Positions 22,707 through 31,203 of a stretch of 31,786 nt of DNA are shown here, one piece after another (the stretch's first letter is position 1; every line of letters starts with the position of its first letter). The stretch is from Pseudomonadota bacterium (lineage in GTDB: Bacteria > Pseudomonadota > Gammaproteobacteria > Xanthomonadales > Xanthomonadaceae): NCBI GenBank assembly GCA_023444765.1, contig JAEXLY010000328.1, positions 1 through 31,786 on the forward strand, written 5' to 3'. A program made the position numbers and the translations under genes. Under the pieces are notes generated by a model. It was not told where the DNA came from. It saw nothing but the letters and a program-made list of their open reading frames with translations, and did not search any database.

Positions 22707-24122
22707 TCAGCGCTGCGCGTCGAACTCGCCGTAGGGCTCGAGCTGCTCGGCGATGGTGGCAGCATCGCCGACCACCACGATCGACTGGTCCTTCGGATCG
22801 AAGAACTTCTTCGCGATCGCCTGCACCTGCTCCGCGCTCACCTCGCGGATCCGCGGCACGTAGTTGGCCAGGTAGTCCGAAGGCAGGCCCACCAGCCAGT
22901 TGCCGGCCAGGGTGGCGGCCACCGAGCCCTGCATCTGGTTGCTGATCAGGTAGCCGCCGGCGACGTAGCGCTTGGTGTCGGCCAGTTCCTCCTCGGGCAC
23001 CGGCTCGCTGGCGAGGCGGGTGAACTCCTTGAAGAACTCCTCCAGCGCCGCACCGGTGACCTCGTTGCGCACGTCGGCGCCAGCCTGGATGCGCCCGCCC
23101 ACGCGCGAGGGCGCGAAGCCGGCGCTGGCGCCGTAGGTGTAGCCTTTGTCCTCGCGCAGGTTCTGGTTGACGCGGCTGGAAAAGCCACCGCCGAGCACGG
23201 TGCCGGTGAGCACGGCCGGCACGTAGTCCGGATCGGTCGCCGGGATCGCCGGGCGGCCGATGCGCAGGGTCGACTGCACGCTGCCGTCGCGCTGGATCAG
23301 CACGTGGCTGGGCTGGGCCGTACGCCGGGCGGGAGGCGTTTCCGGGGCTTCCGCGCCGGGCACCGTCCAGTCGCCGAAGGCCGCCTCCACCAGGCGGAAC
23401 GCCTCCTGCGCATCGATGCGCCCGGTGACCACCAGCAGCGCGCGGTCGGGATGGAAGCGCAGGCGGTGCGCCTGGCGCAGCAGCTCCGGCGTGACCGCGC
23501 CGATCGAGGCCTCGGTCGGCTGTATGCGCGCGTAGGGATGGTCGCCATAGGTGGCGGCCAGCAGCGCGCGGTTGGCCTTGAACGAGGGCTGCGCCTCGTT
23601 GGCCTTGAGCGCCTGCAGGGCGTTGGCCTGCGCCAGCCTCACTTCGTTCTCGGGGAACGACGGGCTGCGCACGATCTCGGCCAGCAGGTCGAGCATGGGC
23701 GCGGCATGGCTGGCCAAGGCGTCGGCATAGACCGTGACGCCGTCGTTGCTGGCGCCCGCACCGACACTTCCGCCGAAGCCCTGTGCGGTCTCGGCGATGG
23801 CGCGCGAATCGCGCCTGGCGGTGCCTTCGGTGAGCAGGCCGGCGAACAGGCTGGCGAAACCGTTGGCGCCTGCCGGGTCGGCGGCGAAGCCGGCGTTGCG
23901 CACCGCCAGGACGTAGTCCACTCGCGGCATGCCGTCGCGCGGCACCACCCACACTTCCAGGCCGTTGGCCAGCACCCGCTTCTCGATCTGGGCGATCGGC
24001 AGCGGCTTGTCCTCGCCGAACGGCGGCAGGTCCTTGGGCAGCGGCGCGGCGGGACCCGCGAAGGCGGCGCCGGACACGGCCAGCGACACGGACAGGGCGA
24101 GGAGGCTGATAGCGTTCTTCAT
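22707..24122 (-). CDS. M16 peptidase-like protein, non-catalytic partner
   Basis: A 471-residue exported protein (signal peptide MKNAISLLALSVSLAVSGAAFA). It has the M16 (pitrilysin) fold in two halves, but where the zinc motif HxxEH should stand it has ASLFAGLLTEGTARR, so it cannot bind catalytic zinc there. The second half contains LREDKGYTYGASAGF, the Arg/Tyr substrate-contact region kept in non-catalytic M16 subunits. It probably forms a heterodimer with the active protease encoded immediately upstream. The start follows AAGGAGACGACC and is 10 nt after the stop of that gene. Confidence 0.92.
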   Translation of the reverse strand: MKNAISLLALSVSLAVSGAAFAGPAAPLPKDLPPFGEDKPLPIAQIEKRVLANGLEVWVVPRDGMPRVDYVLAVRNAGFAADPAGANGFASLFAGLLTEGTARRDSRAIAETAQGFGGSVGAGASNDGVTVYADALASHAAPMLDLLAEIVRSPSFPENEVRLAQANALQALKANEAQPSFKANRALLAATYGDHPYARIQPTEASIGAVTPELLRQAHRLRFHPDRALLVVTGRIDAQEAFRLVEAAFGDWTVPGAEAPETPPARRTAQPSHVLIQRDGSVQSTLRIGRPAIPATDPDYVPAVLTGTVLGGGFSSRVNQNLREDKGYTYGASAGFAPSRVGGRIQAGADVRNEVTGAALEEFFKEFTRLASEPVPEEELADTKRYVAGGYLISNQMQGSVAATLAGNWLVGLPSDYLANYVPRIREVSAEQVQAIAKKFFDPKDQSIVVVGDAATIAEQLEPYGEFDAQR

Positions 24123-24132
24123 GGTCGTCTCC

Positions 24133-25515
24133 TTATTCCTGCGCCGGCTTGGCCGCGGTGCGCGCGGCGAGGATCGCTTCGGGCACGCGGTCGATCACGG
24201 TGCGGTTGGCCGCGGTGAGATAGGTGCGCGCGGCGCGCTGCACGTCGGCCGAGGTCACCGCCTCGATCCAGCCCGGGATGCGGTTGGCGACGTCGGCCTC
24301 GCCCCAAAGCAGCTGCAGCTTGGCCAGCGTGTCGGCGCGCGAGAGGAAGGACTCCATGCCGTTGTACCAGCCGGCCAGCAGCTGGGTCTTGACCCGCGCC
24401 AGGGTGGCGTCGTCGACGCCCTCGGCGACGATCTTCGCGATCTCCTCGTCCACCGCCTTCGCCACCGCATCGGCATCGGTGTCGGGCTTGTACAGCGCGA
24501 ACACGGTGAACAAGGTCGGGCCGTTGTATTCCCACTCGCTGGTCAGGCCGTAGAGCGAATCGACGTTGAGCGCCAGCTCGCGACCCTTCACCAGGCCCTG
24601 GTAGAGGCGCGAGGCGTCGCCGCCGGCGAGCAGCGCGCCGAGCACCGACATCGCCGGCTGGTCCGGGCTGCCGCGGTCGGGCATCTTCCATGACAGCGCC
24701 ACAGCGGGTACCTGGGCCAGCTTGTCGGGCTGGACGATTCGCTTTTCCTGCGTGTTCAGGCCTTCGCTGAAGTCCGGGCCTTCGGGCACCGGACGCGCGG
24801 GGATGGCGCCGAAGTACTTCTCCGCCAGGGCGAAGCCTTCCGCGGGCGAGATGTCGCCGGCCAAGCCCAGCACCGCGTTGTTGGGGCCGTAGTAGTCGCG
24901 GTGGAACGCCTTGACGTCCTCCAGCGTGGCCGATTCGAGATCCTCGAAGCTGCCGTAGCCGTCGTGGTTGTTCTCCCACTTCTGGAAGGCGTTGAAGCCC
25001 ACGTCCAGCCACATGAAGCCGCCGTAGGGCTGGTTCTGCACATTGACGCGGATCTCCTCCTTCACCACGTCCTGCTGGTTCTTCAGCGTGGCCGGGTTGA
25101 AGTCGAGCATCTTCATGCGGTCGGCCTCGAGCCAGAGGATCGGCTCGATCGCGGACGACGGCGCGATCTCGATGTAGTTGGTGAAGTCCGGCCGGGTGGA
25201 GCCGTTGTTGCGCCCGCCGCCGCCGGTGATGACCCGGTCGAAGATGCCTTCGGGGGCGTTCTCCGAGCCCTCGAACATCAGGTGTTCGAACAGGTGGGCG
25301 AAACCGGTGCGGTTGCGCGGCTCCAGGCGCATGCCGATGCCGTAGACCACGCTCACGCCCACCACCGGCGAGCTGCGGTCCTCGGACACCACCACGGTCA
25401 GGCCGTTGTCGAGCTTCTTCACCGCGACCGGAATCTCCCAGCGGTCGCCGGCCGCCAGCGCCGGCAGCGCGGCCAGCAGCAGCGACAACAGCATTCCTGC
25501 ACGAATCGACATCAT
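24133..25515 (-). CDS. M16 zinc metallopeptidase, catalytic subunit
   Basis: A 460-residue exported protein (signal peptide to about ALA, residue 22). The inverted zinc motif HLFEH is at 74-78, and a further glutamate pair (KEEIR, 153-154) lies about 75 residues later, as the family requires (HxxEH...E). TGFAHLFEHLMFEGSENAPE and the preceding DNGLTVVVSEDRSSPVVGV are typical of bacterial periplasmic M16 enzymes that degrade peptides. It forms a two-gene operon with the non-catalytic partner downstream. The GGAGG site allows ATG 25515 or 25512; the longer reading to 25548 is disfavoured because the ribosome site would fall inside it. Confidence 0.94.
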   Translation of the reverse strand: MMSIRAGMLLSLLLAALPALAAGDRWEIPVAVKKLDNGLTVVVSEDRSSPVVGVSVVYGIGMRLEPRNRTGFAHLFEHLMFEGSENAPEGIFDRVITGGGGRNNGSTRPDFTNYIEIAPSSAIEPILWLEADRMKMLDFNPATLKNQQDVVKEEIRVNVQNQPYGGFMWLDVGFNAFQKWENNHDGYGSFEDLESATLEDVKAFHRDYYGPNNAVLGLAGDISPAEGFALAEKYFGAIPARPVPEGPDFSEGLNTQEKRIVQPDKLAQVPAVALSWKMPDRGSPDQPAMSVLGALLAGGDASRLYQGLVKGRELALNVDSLYGLTSEWEYNGPTLFTVFALYKPDTDADAVAKAVDEEIAKIVAEGVDDATLARVKTQLLAGWYNGMESFLSRADTLAKLQLLWGEADVANRIPGWIEAVTSADVQRAARTYLTAANRTVIDRVPEAILAARTAAKPAQE

Positions 25516-25608
25516 GGGTGCCTCCTGCCCCGGTTCGAGAGCGCACACCCTACCGCAGCGCGGGCCGCCGCGGTGCGGCCGGAGGTCATGTCCCGCGCCG
25601 GGGCCCGG

Positions 25609-26937
25609 TCAGGTGCCGGCCGACTCCTCCACGCCGACATTGCTGGAGGCGCGCTCGTAGGCCTCCCGGTCCAGCAGCCCGGTCTGCCTGGCCACCAGCA
25701 CCGGCACCAGCACCTGGCCGGTGACGTTGGTCATGGTGCGCATCATGTCCAGCACCCGGTCGATCGCGTAGAGGATGCCGATCGCCTCCAGCGGCAGCCC
25801 TGCCGCGCTGATCACCACCGTGGCCATGATCACGGCGGTACCCGGCACGCCGGCCGTGCCGAAGCTCCCCAGCACCGAGGCCAGGGCGATGATGAAGTAC
25901 TGGCCGGTCGACAGCTCCAGGCCCATGAACTGGGCGATGAACACCGCGCCCAGCGCCGGGTAGATCGCGCCGCAGCCGTCCATCTTGATGCTCGCGCCCA
26001 GCGGCACGGCGAAGCTGGCGTAGTCCCTGTTCACCCCGAGGTTGTGGGTGGCCGAGCTCAGCGAGAGCGGCAGCGCGGCGAAGCTGCTCGAGGCCACGAA
26101 GCCGATCTGCATGGCGGGCGCCGCACCGCGGAAGAACTTCAGCGGATTGAGCCCGTGCGCCAGCAGCAGGCCGCTGTAGACCACGATGATGTGGAAAGCG
26201 CAGGCGGCGTACAGGGCGATCACGAACTTGCCCAACGGCAGCAGCTGGCCGAAGCCGTAGCTGCCCACCAGTGCCGCGATCAGGCCGAAGGTGCCCAGGG
26301 GCGTGGCCTCGAGCACGAAGCGCGTGACCTGGATCATCAGTTCGCGCGCCTGGTCGAACAGCGGACGCAGGCCGGCGGTCTTCTCGCCCAGCCTCACCAG
26401 GGCGAAGCCGAGCAGGCCGGCGAAGAAGATCACCTGCAGGATGGTGAAGTTGCTCGGCACGATGATGTTCTGGCCATCGGCCGCCTTGCCCGCGCCCAGC
26501 GCGGCCAGCGCCCGGAACGGGTTCTCCGGGACGATGTTGAACAGCACGTCGAGGGGCCCGGGGACCTCGCGCTGGCGGTAGTTCTCGGCGACCTGCAGGC
26601 TGCTTGCGTCCACCCCGACCCCGGGCTGGAACAGCAGCCCGAACGCGAGGCCCACGGCCACCGCCAGGACGGCGGTGATCGCGAACCAGACGAAGGTCCG
26701 TCCCGCCAGCGCCGCGATCGAGCGTTGCCCGGCCAGCGAGCCCACCGCGCTCACCACCGCGAAGAACACCAGCGGGATCGCAATCATCTTGATCAGGTTG
26801 ACGTAGACGGTGCCCAGCGGCCCGAACCAGGTCTGCGCCGCCGGCCCCATCAGCCAGCCCGCCAGCACGCCGAGCACGAAGCCCGCGGCCACCCGCTGCC
26901 AGAAGGGAATCTTGAGCCAGGCGCGGACGAGGGGCAT
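25609..26937 (-). CDS. Dicarboxylate/amino acid:cation symporter (SLC1/DAACS) with altered cation site
   Basis: A 442-residue membrane transporter with the SLC1 fold. Hairpin 1 carries VASSSFAALPLSL (serine triad 283-285), hairpin 2 GTAGVPGTAVIM (361-371), and TM8 DRVLDMMRTMTNVTGQ (393-408), with the Asp397, Arg400 and Asn404 expected to bind acidic substrates. Two positions differ from the usual sodium-site consensus: the TM7 motif NMDGT is KMDGC (318-322), and the TM8 motif NVTGD ends in Gln408. Cation coupling may therefore be unusual. It is probably an importer of glutamate, aspartate or C4-dicarboxylates (inferred from Arg400). The gene is alone, 93 nt upstream of the M16 operon and divergent from the phosphatase gene. 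Confidence 0.92.
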   Translation of the reverse strand: MPLVRAWLKIPFWQRVAAGFVLGVLAGWLMGPAAQTWFGPLGTVYVNLIKMIAIPLVFFAVVSAVGSLAGQRSIAALAGRTFVWFAITAVLAVAVGLAFGLLFQPGVGVDASSLQVAENYRQREVPGPLDVLFNIVPENPFRALAALGAGKAADGQNIIVPSNFTILQVIFFAGLLGFALVRLGEKTAGLRPLFDQARELMIQVTRFVLEATPLGTFGLIAALVGSYGFGQLLPLGKFVIALYAACAFHIIVVYSGLLLAHGLNPLKFFRGAAPAMQIGFVASSSFAALPLSLSSATHNLGVNRDYASFAVPLGASIKMDGCGAIYPALGAVFIAQFMGLELSTGQYFIIALASVLGSFGTAGVPGTAVIMATVVISAAGLPLEAIGILYAIDRVLDMMRTMTNVTGQVLVPVLVARQTGLLDREAYERASSNVGVEESAGT

Positions 26938-27030
26938 CGGTAACGGTCGCGGGCGCCGGACGGCGGGGCAGCCACCTTAGCCGACCCGTCGGGGCCGCGC
27001 GACGCGACGCGTGGAACGCCGCGCCGCGAT

Positions 27031-27063
27031 GTGCGGGACGGCGGGACGCCGTGGGACCCGCAC
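27031..27063 (+). other. 13-bp hairpin in the symporter/phosphatase intergenic region
   Basis: GTGCGGG-ACGGCG (27031-27043), a GGA triloop and CGCCGT (27047-27052), a 4-nt bulge, then CCCGCAC (27057-27063). All 13 pairs are perfect. It lies between divergent genes, about 115 nt before the phosphatase start, so it is not an end-of-gene terminator; it may be a leader RNA structure. Confidence 0.45.
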
Positions 27064-27178
27064 GGTCATGGCCCGGTCGCAGCCGGGAGGCATAATGGCC
27101 GGTTTACGGATGCGCGCGCCCGGGCCTGCCACATGCAGTCGGTCGGCGCTCCACATGTTTCCCGCCACCGGATCGTCC

Positions 27179-28867
27179 ATGCCCCGCCTGTCGTCCACCA
27201 CGCCTGCCCTCGCCCTTCTCCTGCTCGCCGCCTGTGGCGCCACGCCGCAGCGTGCGGCGGCGCCCCCCGGCTGGACGGTGGAGGTGCCCGCCATCAGTCA
27301 TCCCGAGGGCGAGACGCCGCAGTGGTGGTATCGCAGCGGAGCGGCACGCGCGGCCGGCAACGGCGCCATGGCCGGGCGCGCAAAGAATGTCATCGTGTTC
27401 CTCGGCGATGGCATGAGCCTGACCACGGTCGCCGCGGCCCGCGTGCTGGAGGGCCAGCGCAACGGCCGCCCGGGCGAGGAGCACCTGCTGGCCTGGGAGC
27501 ACTTCCCCTACACGGCACTGGCCAAGACCTACAACACCGATTCGCAGACGCCCGACTCGGCCGGCACGATGACCGCGATCGCGACCGGGGTGAAGTCGCA
27601 CATGGGAGCGATCGGCGTGTCCGCGGGAGCGCGCGGCGACTGCGCCGGCAGCCTCGACCGCCAGCTGCTGTCCTGGCTGCGCCTGGCCGACGACGCCGGG
27701 CTGGCCACCGGCATCGTCAGCACCGCCCGCCTCACCCACGCCACGCCCGCGGCCACCTATGCGCACGCGCCCGACCGCAACTGGGAGAACGATACCGACT
27801 TGCCCGAGGGCGCGCGCGCCGCGGGCTGCCGCGACATCGCCCAGCAGCTGCTCGATTTCCCGGCGGGCCGTGGTCCGAGCGTGGTGCTCGGCGGCGGACG
27901 CGGCGAGTTCCTGCCGGTGTCCGTGCGCGACCCCGAATACGACGACAAGGTAGGCCAGCGCCTGGATGGCCGCGACCTGGCGTCGGAATGGGTGCGGCGG
28001 CGCCCGGGCGCCACCTGGGTATGGAACAGCTCGCAACTGCGTGCGGCCGGCAACGCGAGCGCCGTACTTGGCCTGTTCGACTACGACCACATGCAGTACG
28101 AGCATGACCGCGACCGCGGAGCCCATGGCGAGCCGGACCTGGAAGAGATGACCCGCTTCGCGATCGGGCGCCTGTCGCGCGAGGGCGACGGCTACGTGCT
28201 GCTGGTGGAAGGCGGCCGCATCGACCATGCCAACCACGAGGGCAACGCCTACCGCGCACTGGACGAGACGGTGGCGATGTCGCGCGCGGTGCGGGCCGCG
28301 GCCGAGCTGACCTCCGCGGACGATACCCTGATCGTGGTCACCGCAGACCATTCCCATACGCTGAACTTCGTCGGTTATCCGCGTCGCGGCAACGACATCC
28401 TGGGCAAGGTACGCGGCCGCGTGAACGAGGTCGACGACCCGGACCACTACGCCCTCGACGCGCTCGGCCTGCCCTACACCACCCTGGTCTACGCCAACGG
28501 CCCCGGATACGCCGGTGCCAGCGCCCGCCAGCCGGCCGGGCCCAAGCGCCACCTCCACCGCCCGGGCGGGTTCGAGCCGGCCGTCGGACGGCCGGACCTG
28601 TCGGAGGTGGACACCTCGCATCCGGACTTCATGCAGGAGGCACTGGTGCCGTTAACCTCGGAGACCCATGGTGGCGACGACGTCGGCATCTGGGCCCGCG
28701 GGCCGGGCAGCGAGGCGTTCCGCGGCACGCTCGAACAGCACGTGATCCACCATGTGATCGTGCAGGCCACCCCTTCGCTGCGGGCGCGCCTGTGCGCGCT
28801 GGGCACCTGCAACGACGACGGGGTGCCGGTGGAACTGCCGCGCCGCGGGACGCTCCCCGACCGCTGA
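27179..28867 (+). CDS. Lipoprotein alkaline phosphatase (PhoA superfamily)
   Basis: A 562-residue phosphomonoesterase. The N-terminus has a lipobox LLAACG with Cys19, so it should be an envelope lipoprotein. Active-site elements are in order: FLGDGMS (Asp77, metal), TPDSAGTMTAIATG (Ser127, the phosphorylated nucleophile), GGRIDHANHEGNAYRALDE (metal-binding Asp and His), VTADHSHT (Asp and His) and ETHGGDDVGIWARGPGS (last His). It releases phosphate from organic esters in the periplasm or at the surface. It is longer than E. coli PhoA (about 470 residues), with extra segments around the C-terminal third. ATG 27179 puts the lipobox at the usual distance; ATG 27155 is possible. No recognisable Pho box was found. 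Confidence 0.92.
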   Translation: MPRLSSTTPALALLLLAACGATPQRAAAPPGWTVEVPAISHPEGETPQWWYRSGAARAAGNGAMAGRAKNVIVFLGDGMSLTTVAAARVLEGQRNGRPGEEHLLAWEHFPYTALAKTYNTDSQTPDSAGTMTAIATGVKSHMGAIGVSAGARGDCAGSLDRQLLSWLRLADDAGLATGIVSTARLTHATPAATYAHAPDRNWENDTDLPEGARAAGCRDIAQQLLDFPAGRGPSVVLGGGRGEFLPVSVRDPEYDDKVGQRLDGRDLASEWVRRRPGATWVWNSSQLRAAGNASAVLGLFDYDHMQYEHDRDRGAHGEPDLEEMTRFAIGRLSREGDGYVLLVEGGRIDHANHEGNAYRALDETVAMSRAVRAAAELTSADDTLIVVTADHSHTLNFVGYPRRGNDILGKVRGRVNEVDDPDHYALDALGLPYTTLVYANGPGYAGASARQPAGPKRHLHRPGGFEPAVGRPDLSEVDTSHPDFMQEALVPLTSETHGGDDVGIWARGPGSEAFRGTLEQHVIHHVIVQATPSLRARLCALGTCNDDGVPVELPRRGTLPDR

Positions 28868-28952
28868 ACCCGCAGCCACGGACGACGGCTGCATCCCTCA
28901 TCCATCCGGGTGACCGCCCGCCAGGTACGCGGGGGCACTCGCGCGAGTCGAG

Positions 28953-30602
28953 ATGTCCGCAGTTCCATCTTCCGGCAACTCCCTCTGGCGCGTGGTCCCG
29001 GGCCTGCTGCTGGCCCTGGTGGCTTACGCGGCCACCGCCGCCGGGGCGCCGTCCACGTCGCAGGCGGCGGATTTCGTCCTGGCCGGTGCGCCGGCGGCCA
29101 TGGGGGCGCCCGTGCGCACATGCACCGGGCCGATGCTCGAGGGCCTGCGCGAGTACCGGATCGAGGCGCCGCCCGGCGGCTGGTCGGGCGCGCCGCAGGC
29201 GATCAACATCTTCAACGTGTTCGCAGGCGAGGTGATGGTGGCGCTCGACGGACGCGAGGTCTGCGGACGCATGCACGACGCCCGGACCCGCGACTCGCGC
29301 TTCCGCGCCAGCGTGGGCCTGGTCGCGGTTCCGCCCGCCGGCAGCCGGGAGCCGATCCGCGTGGCCTGGGCCGAGCCGATCCAGCCCGACTGGCAGCCGA
29401 CCATCGTGCTCGGCGCACCGAGCCCGGTGCAGCAGATGGACACGATGCGGCTGCTGGTGCGCGTGTCGTGCATGGCGATCGGCGTGGCGCTGGCGATGTC
29501 GGCGCTGATGGGCTTCATCGGCACGCGCGACCGAAGCTTCGCCCGGCACGCCGGGGTGTGCGTGGTCCTGGTCGCGGGGCAGGCCATCCTCAGCGGACTG
29601 AGCGGCTATCCACGCCCGTGGCTGCCGGTAGGTACCCACGAGGCCTGGTGGCTGGCGGCATCGGCCGCGTTCGGTTTCGCCGCCCTGGTCCACGGCATCT
29701 GGCAGCAGTCCGGCGTCGCGGGCACGCAGCCGTGGGCGCGACGTGCGGTGTCCTGGGCGGCCGGTGCCGCGCTCGTGGCCGGATTGCTGGTGCCCGTGCT
29801 GCCGCGGCCCGCGCTGCGCTGGCTGATGCAGGGCCTGGAAACCGGGTTTGCCGCGGCCTGCCTGGTCCTGCTCGGCGTTTCCGCGCTGTCGCTGCGCCGC
29901 GGCGACCGCGGCGCGCTGCTGGGCGTGGTCACCATCGTGCCTTTCCTGCTGATCCTCGCCGCCGAAGCGCTCGACTACAGCCTGCTCGTGTCCTACAGGA
30001 TCGAGGTCCTGCAGATGGCGGTGACCTGGTTCCTGATCGCGATGGGCTACGCCCTGACCCGGCGGTTCAGCCACCTCCGCCGGCAGCACGATGCGATGCG
30101 GGTGCTGGCCGCCACCGACGAACTGACCGGCATGCCCAACCGGCGCAGCGGACTGGCGCGCCTGGAGCAGCTGTTCCTCCACGCGCGCAGCAGCGGCGAA
30201 CCGTTGACCGTCGGCTTCGTCGACATCGACCTGTTCAAACGCATCAACGACGTGCATGGCCACGACGTGGGCGACCGGGTGCTGGTGGCGGTGGCGGATG
30301 CGCTGGCCGTCTCGATGCGCGGCCGTGAGGACGTGGTGCGGATGGGCGGAGAGGAATTCCTGGTGGTGATGCCGGGCGTGGAGCCCGCCGCGGCCCGGCC
30401 GCGCCTGGAGCAGGTGCGACTGCGCATACGCGAGGCCGGCGATGCGCTCGCCATCGACGGTCTGCAGGTTACCGCGAGCATCGGCCTGGCCAGCCTGTGC
30501 GATCGCGACGATGATCCGGCCTCGCTGCTGCGTCGCGCCGACGGCGCCATGTACCACGCCAAACAGGCCGGCCGCGATCGCGTGCTCCAGGCCGACTGCT
30601 GA
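28953..30602 (+). CDS. 7TM-sensor diguanylate cyclase (GGDEF)
   Basis: A 549-residue membrane protein. A signal or first helix (about 13-30) is followed by an extracytoplasmic domain of about 130 residues. Seven membrane helices (about 168-385) then form a 7TMR-DISM module, followed by a cytosolic GGDEF domain (about 394-549): DELTGMPNRRSG, DIDLFKRINDVHGHDVGD, the active-site GGEEF at 465-469 and the closing ADGAMYHAKQAGRDRV. It should make cyclic di-GMP from GTP in response to an extracellular ligand. The product-inhibition site reads RGRE where RxxD is normal, so feedback may be weak. The gene starts 86 nt after the phosphatase gene; joint transcription is possible but unproven. Confidence 0.93.
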   Translation: MSAVPSSGNSLWRVVPGLLLALVAYAATAAGAPSTSQAADFVLAGAPAAMGAPVRTCTGPMLEGLREYRIEAPPGGWSGAPQAINIFNVFAGEVMVALDGREVCGRMHDARTRDSRFRASVGLVAVPPAGSREPIRVAWAEPIQPDWQPTIVLGAPSPVQQMDTMRLLVRVSCMAIGVALAMSALMGFIGTRDRSFARHAGVCVVLVAGQAILSGLSGYPRPWLPVGTHEAWWLAASAAFGFAALVHGIWQQSGVAGTQPWARRAVSWAAGAALVAGLLVPVLPRPALRWLMQGLETGFAAACLVLLGVSALSLRRGDRGALLGVVTIVPFLLILAAEALDYSLLVSYRIEVLQMAVTWFLIAMGYALTRRFSHLRRQHDAMRVLAATDELTGMPNRRSGLARLEQLFLHARSSGEPLTVGFVDIDLFKRINDVHGHDVGDRVLVAVADALAVSMRGREDVVRMGGEEFLVVMPGVEPAAARPRLEQVRLRIREAGDALAIDGLQVTASIGLASLCDRDDDPASLLRRADGAMYHAKQAGRDRVLQADC

Positions 30603-30672
30603 TCCGGCTGCCCTCGCCGCGTGGGTGCGACCAGCTGCCGGCACTCCTCCCGCCGATCCCGTTGCCGTCGAC

Positions 30673-31125
30673 TCAGAACGGTTTGGCCAGCACCAGCCAG
30701 ATCACGGCCAGCAGCAGGAACACCGGCACTTCGTTGAACAGGCGCAGCGCGCGCGAGGTCGGCAACGCCCCGCCCTCGGCACCGCGCCTGAGCCAGCGAG
30801 CGGCCACGACATAGTGCGCCAGCATCAGGACCACCAGGACCAGCTTGGCATGCAGCCAGCCGCTGCCGCTGCCCACCATGGTGGGGAAACCGGGGATCAC
30901 CCGGTACCCCAGCCACAGCACCGCCCCGGCCATCAGTGCCAGCCCGAACATCAGGTGGCCGAAGCGGTACAGGCGCCGGCCCATCAGCACCAGCCGATCG
31001 CGCACCACCGGCTGGTCGCCGGCTTCGACCAGGTTGACCAGGATGCGCGGCAGGTAGAACACCGCCGCCACCCAGGCCATCACGAACAGCAGGTGGGCGG
31101 ACTTGATCCAGAGATAGGCTTGCAT
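30673..31125 (-). CDS. hemJ: HemJ-type protoporphyrinogen IX oxidase (UPF0093/CopD-like)
   Basis: A 150-residue membrane protein with four helices. The opening MQAYLWIKSAHLLFVMAWVA contains the conserved His11 of the HemJ family and is followed by FYLPRILV. The middle has GWLHAKLVLVVLMLAHY with the conserved Lys, and the end NEVPVFLLLAVIWLVLAKPF is diagnostic. HemJ oxidises protoporphyrinogen IX to protoporphyrin IX in haem synthesis. The length matches the family. It is divergent from the methyltransferase gene (78-nt gap) and convergent with the GGDEF gene (70-nt gap, in which I see nothing specific). Automatic annotation may call it CopD; the motifs favour HemJ. Confidence 0.88.
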   Translation of the reverse strand: MQAYLWIKSAHLLFVMAWVAAVFYLPRILVNLVEAGDQPVVRDRLVLMGRRLYRFGHLMFGLALMAGAVLWLGYRVIPGFPTMVGSGSGWLHAKLVLVVLMLAHYVVAARWLRRGAEGGALPTSRALRLFNEVPVFLLLAVIWLVLAKPF

Positions 31126-31203
31126 GCGGGTTCCATGGGCGCGCGCGGCGACGCCGGCGGTGACGCAGGCTATTGTAGCGGCCGCTTCCGCACCGCCCGC
31201 GCC

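Noticed and set aside
25563..25580. GGCCGC/GCGGCC hairpin after the symporter stop
   Set aside because: A 6-bp stem without a T run in 70-percent-GC DNA is too weak to call a terminator.
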